This document shows positions 1 to 11,000 of a stretch of 64,000 nt of DNA, in pieces. The position numbers and the translations under genes are program-made. The stretch spans positions 2,662,482-2,726,481 of the forward strand of contig NW_019091362.1 in the NCBI RefSeq assembly GCF_001949145.1, read 5' to 3'. Origin of the DNA: Acanthaster planci (lineage: Eukaryota > Echinodermata > Asteroidea > Valvatida > Acanthasteridae). The notes beneath the pieces were generated by a model. That model saw nothing but the letters and a program-made list of their open reading frames with translations, was not told the DNA's origin and ran no database searches. Position 1 is the first letter of the stretch, and each line of letters starts with the position of its first letter.

Positions 1-97
1 GTTGCAGAGATTCTTGTTCAAAAGTGCAATGGATCGATGTCAATTTTGCAAAAATGACACCGGCACCACGTTGAAAACATCACTGCATGCAGAAGTC

Positions 98-686
98 TTA
101 ACTACTTGGTGCTGGGGAATCCCGTTTCGAGCACCACGTGCTTATACGCAGAATCGGAGTGCCCAAAATGGGACAAAAGAGCTGCTCTGTGTAACAAAAG
201 AGCGTACTCAGAACAAAAGACCTGCTGCTGGGAATTACAATCATTTTTTGGCTTGAATTTTTCGAAGGTAAACCCGTCACTGTTTTTAACAGTATATATC
301 ACTGTTTTGGGCATTGCGAGCCCGCAGATGAGCACCACGGACAAAAAGTGCTCTAGGGCCCCATTGATGAGTGACACAGCACAGCTGCATGCTAATCCAG
401 TCAAGTTTGAAAAGACGCCACTCGCATTCACTGGGGACAAAGGAAATTATGCAACACCTCACAATTCTGGGTTCTCTTGACAGGGCGGCAGGTCCGGCTG
501 AAATACTCAGGAGTCAATGAAGGTTGCCTGTCAGCTTAGAGTAGCCACCAAACAGTCATTCATGTGGGTGTAAAGATACATTAGATGAAATGAAGAATTT
601 TCGAAGAATTTTCAAAACTGAAAATCTAAAAAATCTCCCGGATGTGTGCACTGCATTTTTAAAAGCACCCGGCAGCAAGTGGTTAA
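98..686. mobile_element. piggyBac-like MITE, copy 1 (TTAA-flanked)
   Basis: The ends are inverted repeats bounded by TTAA (98-101 and 683-686). The left end reads TTAACTACTTGGTGCTGGGG and the right end, reversed, reads TTAACCACTTGCTGCCGGG. TTAA target sites and a CCAC-type terminus fit the piggyBac superfamily. A second copy of nearly the same length lies at 39003-39587 in the opposite orientation and aligns along its length. The ORFs inside have no transposase similarity, so this is a non-autonomous element. Confidence 0.75.
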
Positions 687-3600
687 TCTGCAGATCTTTG
701 CTTGGGTGCTACGTACAAAATCAGGTCCGGTCACTCAACTCAAACAGGGAATTCAGTATTCAGTAAAAAATCATGTGTAAAAAAAGTAATAATTGTACAT
801 ACGTGTAGCAAGAAAAAATTAGGTTAATTATTATGAAAATGTAGATTCAATTTCGTTAAACCTTAGGTGCTTATTTGGGCCACTTATAAAAATTGTAAAG
901 AGCTTTCCTTTAAACATTTCAGGTCCTGCTTTTTTTTTAAGGTACAAACTGTGCATAAATATGTGAAAAATAACATTTGGAGGAACAAAAATGAAGTTCA
1001 CATTAATGACTACTCTCTGTATAAAGGTGAATTATGCCATAAAAAAGCATTCTAGAATCAGGACTTGGACCATAACCATCATCCTATTCAAGAAGTTTTA
1101 GAAAGCCAAAATACATGTATTTGAGAAATAAATGGGACTGGAAGCATGTGTCTATGCAGGGATATGTACATTTCATGTGCATTCCATGTCAGCACACTCC
1201 AAGAAATCAGCCCTCCCTTCACACTCTTGGAGTGGATGGTGGGTACAAGCGACAGTTAGAATCTGCACTTTTAGATGTATTTCATTTCTGTGGTTTCTGA
1301 AAATGATTTCTTAAAATTACAGACACGCTGCTTGACAAATGTGCGTCTTAAATAATTGAAAGAAGCCTGATTGAAAAACATGATTACAGTCCTGTTCACT
1401 TGTTATCAATGCACACATGAGCAATTTCAATCGGGGGAGTCGTATTCAACTTCACTATAACCAGAACGAGGAGCGGAGAGTGCATTTCAGTATTTTGTCA
1501 GCATCACCATCATTACAGTTTATCTTTGAGTTCTATCTTGTCAGGGACAAGTTACTCTGTCTGCACTTTGTTGAATGTTAACTGATTAAATCGACAAGGT
1601 AAAAATCACCACTGGCTTCTTGACGGCGAGGGCTTTGTAAACATTGTGCTATCGACAATTGGCGCCAGCTGTGATCTCTGAGGTCTTCTACAAAGGCTGC
1701 AGAAGGATTGCAACTATCAGTCACCAAGGTGAGATGCAGCGGGATGGAAACCCATCAATGGACAAGCCAATGCTTTGTCTAAGCAAGCGACTGACCCCTG
1801 ATTTCTTCTCATCAATACCTGTAAACGGAATTGAACTAGAAACTAATGAATACTGTTACATGGCTTAAGAATGAAAGATTCTAACATGATTTCCTGTCTT
1901 GAGTTGAACTCTGGTAAAGATACAAGGAGAAAGTCTCGTTAACGACAATCTTGAGCAAATTCATTTCACAGAAACTGTGACTCAAGGTTTCTCTCCTAAA
2001 TAGCTGAAGGTAGATTATTCAAACAATGCTAGCTGACGACTGGTCCTTACAACCAAGTATTGCTTGACATTTGCAATCCGTCATTTTAGTTTTGTGTAAC
2101 CTTTCATCCCAATCAAATTCTTGCATAATTCACAAACCAATCATTACAGATTGTCGAATAAAGTTTAAAGCATCCAACTACAATTTCAAATAACCAAGGC
2201 AACTATAGTCACTGGCTTACCAATAAATCATAACACACTAAAAAAAAAAAAAGCATTAAGAAAAAAAATGTAAAATCAAACCAGTAATTAATGGTTTTCA
2301 TTTCTCCTTGAAAAATCAAAATAGTTCAAAATTCCAGGAGGGGTTTTTAACAATTCCATAAGTTTTCTTCATTTGAAACACCCTGATATAACATGAGATA
2401 CACATGCAACTATGTTAGTAGCATTATACACAGTTTATGATATAGTAATATATATGCATTTAGTATTAACACTTGATACAGATTTTAATATATTTACAAA
2501 ATTGTCCAACAGAAACAAACAGCCAAACATAGTCACTCACTCAGCTGACTTGAGGTGTGCTTTTGTGAATGATGTTGTACTGTGTGATTTGAATGATTGT
2601 CTGCCTTGACATTCTCGCAGCAGTTTGCATTGCAAGCACTAAACTAAAACAGTGTTCATGTGTGGGCAAATGTACCTTGACACAATGACAGGAGTCACTG
2701 CACTGTTACCCGTGTGACGGAAGTGATTCACTGCACAGAGCGCCACCAAGAGGTTATTATGGAGAGGCCATTCTTACAGTGCATCATGGGAAAGAGGTTA
2801 ACAGCACACCGAACTCTCATCCTTTTGTAGAAAGGACTAAGCCGGTTGTACCCTTTTTTGAAGAATGCGATTCAGGATGGAATTTCAAACAAGTGAAGAA
2901 CACTGATTCTATACAGTTGTCAGGCTTAATTGAGTACCACAGGTTAGCAATGAAGGAGACAAATTTAACACAGGATTTGAGTAATTTAAGTTGAAAAAGG
3001 CCCCTCCAAGACTAATGATGTGGGTACATAGTACCGTGTACTGTCCCTACCTCAAAACATCATTTTTTATCACACATCTACTCTACATTTACCTCACATG
3101 TATGGGACCCTTAAGTGCATGATACAACAATAGTGTTCCGTTGACAGGTGTCACAATGCAACAGCTAAGTGCACCTGCACAGGAGAACCTGATGCCAAAG
3201 CTCTCAAGCTTTTCACGAGTTCACCTCGGTCACTGACCTTGTTTGCACTTGGCAAACGAGAAGCTTTACAGACTGCACTGTTGTTGTCTCTTTGCTTAAT
3301 GAAACTTTTCAACGACTGCAGCGTACTTTGGACTCTGCTCAGATGGGCACATACCAACTCCACGGCAAAGGTTCAAAGCCAGGCACATTTATACACCAAC
3401 GCTGATCACAGTTGCCATGTGAAAACAGTTGCGGCCATGTTTTGACACATGCCGTGCATCAAGTTAACTGGTGTATAAATGCACTCTAAATCACCCATGT
3501 AGACTGAATTTTTATATATATTTATATACATACTTGTCAAGAATAATTGGACACAGTCAGTATCACCTACACAGGCCGAGGAGGGATACTTGAGGAGTTA

Positions 3601-4228
3601 GGGTACATTTTGAGAGCACTTTCTCATTTCCACAACTTCAGCACCTATCTACACAATCGGGTTCAACACAATCAACCACGCTCTTTATATTCACTTCATT
3701 ATTGCTATGAGTTTGTTTACACATTGGTCATTGAACCAGACTGAAAATGTCACGTCACAAATCAGTTCATGTTATAACTAATCCATACCAAACAGATGTA
3801 CAAAAGATGCCCTGTACAAAGGAGCTTTATAGATTAGCAATACACTACAAGACTAGCAAGATTACCAGAAAAAATCTACAGAACATTCGCAACTACGATA
3901 CTGATCAAAAATCTAAAAACAAATAATACAATAAGCATTTCTTGAACTGTATAAGGTTTTTCTCCAACTCACAACCATTCCTAAATATACAATTTTTCTT
4001 TAAAATGAGCAATTCTAACTTGAGAACCCACACTTTTTTTGTCAATCAACAGATCCAGTCTAACTCTACTTCATCACAATCCCTGACCAAAAAAGTTCCT
4101 AAACAAACAGGTAAAAAAAATAATGAAATAGACTTTAAATGGTGCTATGCATTGTATTTTCTGTAGAAAAATTGGACTTAAGGTTGGAATACAAAAACAT
4201 CTACACATTTAAGCACACCCTGTGTTAT
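687..4228. other. Non-coding stretch beyond the 3' end of the EAAT-like gene
   Basis: I see no exon-like ORF, TIR element or tandem array here. There are AT-rich patches, for example an A12 run near 2244 and AT-rich sequence at 3513-3530. Short ORFs in this interval lack family similarity and splice context. Confidence 0.5.
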
Positions 4229-4768
4229 TTTATTGAGGGAGACAACGAGGAGAAGATTCACGTCTGCCATCTTTTTTCTTCTGACCTATCCAAGAGAGGG
4301 ATACAATTTGCTGTTCATTTTGTTCTTCTTTCCTGCTCGATTAGTCTGGGCTACGTTGCCATAAATTCATCAAACAAGTTTTGCAGATGGAAGCAGTGGG
4401 ACTGTCTTCAATTCACCAAATTGGCATCCCAAGATCTTCACGGCAAAATATAAAAGAAACATTTCACCCAAGAGTTTGCACTGATACACGCAAGGTAAGT
4501 CGTACTACTCACTGGTGCACTGGCCGTGGCCACCGACAAACTGGTCAAGCAAGTGACCACAGCCGATGGGCAATGGGCACACGGACAACACACTCTCAAA
4601 TTTGGGTCATCGTAGGGACAACTGATCTCTTTTACGCTACTGGCTAACAGAAAGCACTATTGAATTCGTTTGCGTTCAACTATGTCAGAAAAGAATGGGA
4701 TGGGGAATGGAAATGACCAACCCAGCCCCGTCGGTGGGGAAGGGGGAGGGAGGGGGGGTAACTTTTTT
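4229..4768 (-). terminator. 3' UTR and poly(A) signal of the EAAT-like gene
   Basis: Downstream of the stop, the first canonical AATAAA on the minus strand is at 4234-4229. It is followed on the minus strand by a GT-rich stretch (about 4220-4195: GGGTGTGC, ATGTGTAGATG), the expected downstream element. This gives a 3' UTR of about 540 nt. Alternative sites further left cannot be excluded. Confidence 0.5.
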
Positions 4769-5018
4769 TTAGAAGTTGGTTTCCCGTGAAGCATCCCCAT
4801 CCATCCTCTTGTGTTCCCGATCCACCACCTCCAGGGAGTTGCGGTTGGAGGTGTCCATCATCTTATTGCTGTGATGGTTGACATCTGGGTAGGAGCCACC
4901 GGCTTCTTGAGCTGCCAGGGCTGCGTCTTGGGCGGCCAGCTCGTTCCTAGACAGATGGTAGACAATACCTGCTCCGTAGGAATCCCCAAGAACGTTGATG
5001 GAGGTACGCAGGCGGTCC
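4769..5018 (-). CDS. EAAT-like coding exon 9 (residues 484-566), TM8 and C-terminal tail
   Basis: The acceptor is CCCCTCCCAG|G and the stop is TAA at 4771-4769. It starts with [21 protein letters not shown]488, N492 and D496 align with the archaeal GltPh binding residues R397, N401 and D405. The roughly 55-residue cytoplasmic tail is hydrophilic and ends in E-T-N-F, which fits a class I PDZ ligand (x-S/T-x-hydrophobic). Confidence 0.95.
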
Positions 5019-8000
5019 CTGGGAGGGGGAAAAAAAAAGACAGCAATGAAGGACAGTTTAGTGTGCACTGTTGCCCACTGATGAGTACTCATATTGGTTC
5101 GTGCTCATTGCAAAGACAAGTGAATTTGGGATGTCAAGGCAAAAGTCTTGACTTGAATGGTACTAGGGTTGTAATTGAGTTCATCACCAGTCCTAACAAG
5201 TCCAAGGACCATCAAAAGTCAATTATGTCTTAAGCTAAGTCACAGGTTATTCAAGCAAGAAAGGTATTCCTGTGCCAAGTGCCCACGTGGATTACGCCAT
5301 AGATTGGCGCAGTAACCAGTGCATGCTCCGCTCCACATGCGTGCAAGTACCTTTGTGCCTCCAGGCCATTACCGCATTCAGGAGACAAGTTCTTCTGTTA
5401 GGAGAATCAAAACAGGGTTGTGGGGAAACAGTCTGCACCCCCCATCATGATTTGGTCCCCACAAGGTCTACATTTCAACACCAGTGTTATCCCCACACCT
5501 CTGAAACAAACACATGTGCGTATGGCATGCGCCGCTCAAGCAAGGAAGATGGTTGCTCAGTAGTGACCAGACCGATTTTGGCTACTTACAAGAACCAATC
5601 CACTAAGAGGATGATGCTGACATCGTTGGTGGGCAGGCCAGCAGCAGTCAACACCAAGAGCATGGTGACTACCCCAGCACTGGGGATGCTAGCTGCTCCA
5701 ATGCTCGCAAGCGTGGCTGTCAAGCTGTATCCCAAAAAAGGAGAAAGGTCAGCGAGAAGAAACTTGAAAGCTTCATCAACCGGATACATAGATTGGGATA
5801 TTTCCTTTCTTTACCTCACCCAAAAAGCAATCTGTTACTGTCTAAAATTAGGAATGCAACCCGATAAATGCAAGGAGTGCTGCTACAAGAGACGCTACTA
5901 GATATTGTTCTGTATGTACATTCAGTGGCTATTTCTACTCGGAAAAGAGTGTGGGGGGAAATGAAGGTGTTGGTATTGGGCATGTGGCAGTGTGTCTGGA
6001 CAGAAGATCCAATTTCGGTTACACACCTGACAGTGATGACTTGGCCAACAGAGAGGGGGATTCCGTTCATCTGCGCAATGAAGATGACTGCCACAGCTTC
6101 GTACAGTGCCGTGCCGTCCATGTTGACGGTGGCCCCGATGGGCACCACAAAGCGCGTGACCCGGCGATCGATCTTGTTGTTTTCCTCCAAGCAGCGAAAG
6201 GTGACAGGAAGCGTGGCGGCACTGTATGAAAGAGAACGGACTGAAAATGTTCAACCCTGATTCGATAGCATGTGTTTAACACTGAGAGCGATTTGAAAGA
6301 TATACGTGGAATAACCTCCAATGTCCATGTACAGGATTGATTGATTAAACAGACAACATCCTTGTGCAAGGAGTCAAGTGTGTTGAAGTACCTTAATTAA
6401 CTACTTGTTGCCAGATGATGTGTAAACACACATAACTTTCCTTATATGTTCCACGGAGGATGTGTACACTGGTTTAAGAATTCTTTGCCCATTTCCACAG
6501 TTGCTTGGCTGGGTCAAAGCGTGGAAGATGATCCCACACACAGATGCTGCTATTAAGTGGACCCCCCAACCTACAATAATCCAGAATTCCTTTCTTGAGT
6601 AATTAGAATTATACTGAGCAGCCAACACCATACATAAAAGAACTAAGGGATTTAAAGACCTCCTTTGTTTGGGGTAAACCGATTTGCTTGGGAATAAAAC
6701 CACACTTACAAAAGAGATAGAGTTACAAAATCTCAACTAGCAACTCCTTTGTATCAAAACAAACGGCAAAAACACAAATGGCCACGGGTGACGCCTATAT
6801 ATACTATGGGCGTTTTGTATGTGAACCGGTGGCCACGGGTGACGCCTATATATACTATGGACATTTTGTATGTGAACCGGTGGCCACGGGTGACGCCTAT
6901 ATATACTATGGGCGTTTTGTATGTGAACCGGCGGCCACGGGTGACGCCTATATATACTATGGACATTTTGTACATGAACCGGCTGATGTCTGGACATGTG
7001 CCACAACTCTGACCAGGGCAATTGAAAAACGTCTGAACAGAAGAACTCAGGGGGAAAAGAATGAAAGTACTGACGCTTGAACTCAAGAGTTGTGCCTCCC
7101 TACATGTACATATTTCATGGGCACCAAAAATAAATTGCAATGTTGAAGAATTTGCCCCCCCCCAAAAAAAACATCCCAGTGGCTTTTTCGGGGAAGAAAA
7201 CCTGACATTAACTAGTTAACAAAAGTCTTGACTACGCCCCAACACTACGTTGTAATGACCACAGCAAAAAATAAAAGGCTCAAAACTGACCAAACTGAAG
7301 GTGTGATAAAATCAGGCCAAAAGTAAGCAGCAGCAACCTACATGTATGAGCAACTTGTTTCATTTCATCTTTGGAAATCAGAGGTTGAAGTCGGGCTGAA
7401 TAGCTGTGCTAAATAAAACAATGCTGGGGGAATCCTAATGATTCATGAGCAATCCTAGGTATGATCAAAGTCAGGCATGCAAAACACACAGGTGGGGAAA
7501 GTTGTCAATGTAAAGACCCTGCCAATCAAGTTGAAACACTTTCCTTCTTACTAGAGACCCATGGAATGCTGGTTCATAGCTGTCTCTCTCTCACGGGGTA
7601 CAATTTATTGTGCGGAGCAGGTTGACAAGATATCTGGTCTTTTTACCTGGAGGAAGTGGCGATAGCCATCAGCCACGCCTGCAGCATGCCATGGAAGTAC
7701 ACAAAAGGGTTCTTGCGGACGATGACAAAGTAGATGGTCATGAGGCAGCCCAGGTGGATGATCAGCCCCACGATGACGGTGACCATGTACATGCCCAGCT
7801 GGACAAAGATGACCTCTGGCTTCTCCATGGCCAGGATCTTGGCGCAGATCAGGCTCATGATGCCGATGGGCGAATACCTGGGTATCGTTTGTTGTTGTTT
7901 TTTTTTCATTTGAGGAGGAAGGGAAGGAATGGTGAAAAAGAGGAGGTTGGTAATTTTAGAAAGTTAGGGAAAACTTGGTTATATTTTACCCCTAATGGAG

Positions 8001-11000
8001 ACCATGTCACCACAGATCCCATATATATCGCCAAAAATTCTTTGCAGTCGGCCATCCTTTGAGGCTGTGTTCAAGTTGGGATCTTAGTGGCTATGACTTT
8101 GAGTATGCCAGTAATGCATCATAATAAGTATCAATGGCCACGTAATAAAGGCCTGTTTTAACCCTGACGTCAAGTAAAGCTATGAAAAATATGTACTAGC
8201 CTGTAGTATGCGGTGCTCTTGGCTACTTCTACAGAGTGTCTACAGTACTTTTTTTATGGTGTTATATAGGTGTCAAATGTGTGTCGTGTCATGCTGTCAT
8301 ATTGTGGTGTCATGTCATGCTGTCACCTTTTTCCTCAAAGCTAATTACAATAGCGAAGTAAGACATGACATGGCGTCATCTATCGTGGCACCACCTGTCC
8401 TTCCCGTTGTCACCTGTCACATTGTGCCATTGCATCGTGCCTCTCGCCGTGCTACCTTTCATCAAAGGCACCACCTACTGCCAAGGGATGGGTGATAACA
8501 ACATGCCACGTGATGGCACAGTGGGCGACGGCATGACACGATGCCACGACGCGAAGCCACAAACGCGACGCATATTTGTCGTCTATAGAACACCACACCG
8601 TTTACTTCTCAGTACTTCAGCCTGTATAACATATGTAGCACTTGGCAGTGTATGCTCCGTCCATCCAAATAATTACCCAGGCAGTCAGGTTTAAAGATGG
8701 CAAACAGATAGGAAACCAGTGATGTAGACCTGGCTGTCAATGATTTATTCCCACGGCATTACACTCACTATGTAACCACACAAAAACATAATTACGCCAC
8801 ATATTAGTTGAAAGGTAAGAATGTGGGCCCCACATCAGGACACAGGTTGTGGCAAGGTCAGGTAATACACTACTCGGCATCACATAAATAAAAGTGAACA
8901 GATGTCTGCTTGGAATTGCACGTGCTGCTGTGTCTGGTTGAAGTGCTTGTTAGTGACTAGCATCACAACTCGTCACTGTTGTGACTTTTTTTGAGTGGTA
9001 CTGCCGAAGATGAGAGTTATGACTGTTAGAAATGAATTGAAATTTTTGAAACAGGTGGACTGCAGATTGTCTGAAGGATCACTGAACTCACAACTATTTT
9101 ACAGGTAAGTTCACAGGTAAGTGAAGTAAGATTTAGCCAATTAGTTTAGGTACGAGGAGGAAAGGGTTGCAGGAACTGTTGGAAGTAGAAGAAGTATGGA
9201 GAACCAAATAAAAATATTTCTTGTGGGAAATAAAGCCCATTTACACAAACAAGTAATAATGGAAAGTGGTGACGAAAAGTGGTACGGTGTGCTGTGTGAT
9301 GTATACGCACAATATGGAAATGCACTCAGAGGGACTTCTCAAAATACCAACGTGGGAAGAACTGAAGGAATGACGAAGACACACCCAACAACGCTGATCA
9401 GTGCATGATGTCATACCTACCTTCAGCTAAACTGCTGATTGGCCAGGGACCCCCGTCTCATTGTAGTATCTTTAAAAATCAATCGGATTTCTAAACACTG
9501 CAGTAAATTACCCCATCAGGTGGTTCGCCCGTTCTTGAGTGTAAGCAGTCCCACTGCAAACTACTATGTTGGACATTCGTTACCAACCCAGAAATCTGAC
9601 ACCTAGCACCTGTTAGCCCGTGGATGCGTGGAGGAGAGACAGAACTCACCACATAATGAGGTTGACCAGCTGCATGGTGAGTTCGGCCAAGATGTCAAAG
9701 AACTCAATCATGACGCGCCCCTTCTCTCCCATCCGACTCAGAAGCAAGCCGAAAGCGATGCAGAAGGTAACGATGCCTGGATAAAATATGGGAATACTGG
9801 AGTGAGATCTGAGGAAAACGAAATATCCACAACACAATCACCAGAGGGTTTGAGGGCCCACAGAAGCATGGAGTCTATGATAATATACTTATGTTTGCCT
9901 TGAGGCACCCCTGAAAATACCCATTTCTTGTGTTCTATGTCAACTTTTATACATGTACGTAAAAACACCGTTATGGTAATCCAGGATTTTCTACATTTTG
10001 CAAGAAACTGTTTGAAAAATCCTGAAATCAGGAAAATCCCAATTAAAAAAATCCTGAAATCAGGAAAAAGGATTTTCTACATTTTGCAAGAAATTGTTTG
10101 AAAAATCCTGAAATCAGGAAAATCCCAGTTAAAAAAATCCTGAAATCAGGAAAAATCCTGGCAAATCACACCCCTGCTTTAAAGGTGGACAGGCTACCTG
10201 CAACAAATCACAAATGCTGTGTAATACCTACATGTCTGAATGACTGGCAGGACATGTCTAATTTGCTGGATTACGGTTGTTTTTTTTTCAAAGCAAAAAC
10301 ATCTCCTCAATCTCTGAAATAGCTTTGTATTTTCACCCATAACTGACTAAGTAACATACCAGCCATGCATTTGAACATGCATCAGGAAAGTGCCGGTAAT
10401 TACGTTGAGGGAGTGTGCACAACTTAATGGACTATTCCTGAATCTATACCCACTAGCTGTGTCCATGAGAAACTTTCTGACAAGCGAGAGCACAAGAAGA
10501 ACAATTTGCAGTAAGCTTACAGGAACAACTGTGCCTTCCACTTACCTAACACATTCATGCCATCTTTGTAACCAATCGTGCGCACCTTCTTCATACCCAA
10601 GCTGACCATCTCGTACTTGGGGCCCGTCATCGGGTTGCCAGTGAACATCATGTCCGACATGTTCATGGGATTCATGCTGACCATTTCCTCTGTGGTCATG
10701 GTTGCGTTGGCGATCATGGTTGCGTTGCTGTCCATGGTTGTGTTGATTAAAACTTTCTTGAACTGCTCCTTTTCCTCATATATCGTTGTTGACTGTGCAC
10801 ATAACACACATGACCAGGAAGAACTTTATTAAACTCATACATGTGAACTCAACTCTGGCGTTTTGCTCTTTTCAATTTTAGAGCGAAAAATGTCAAAACA
10901 AGCAAAACTTATAATGAGCTCGACGTGAAGGCAGAACCTCTAAGATATTGTGCACACATGCAGCAGAAATGTTAAGTGAATCAAGTGGAGTGCTGTCTAC

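Noticed and set aside
106-480. A 124-residue ORF at the left edge
   Set aside because: It lies entirely within a non-autonomous TTAA-bounded MITE. The second copy at 39 kb does not conserve the frame, and there is no transposase motif.
6737-7140. Several repetitive ORFs with YIYYG / [10 protein letters not shown]-type repeats on both strands
   Set aside because: They are translations of the 51-bp tandem array inside an intron of the transporter gene. The unit length is a multiple of three, so all frames tend to stay open.
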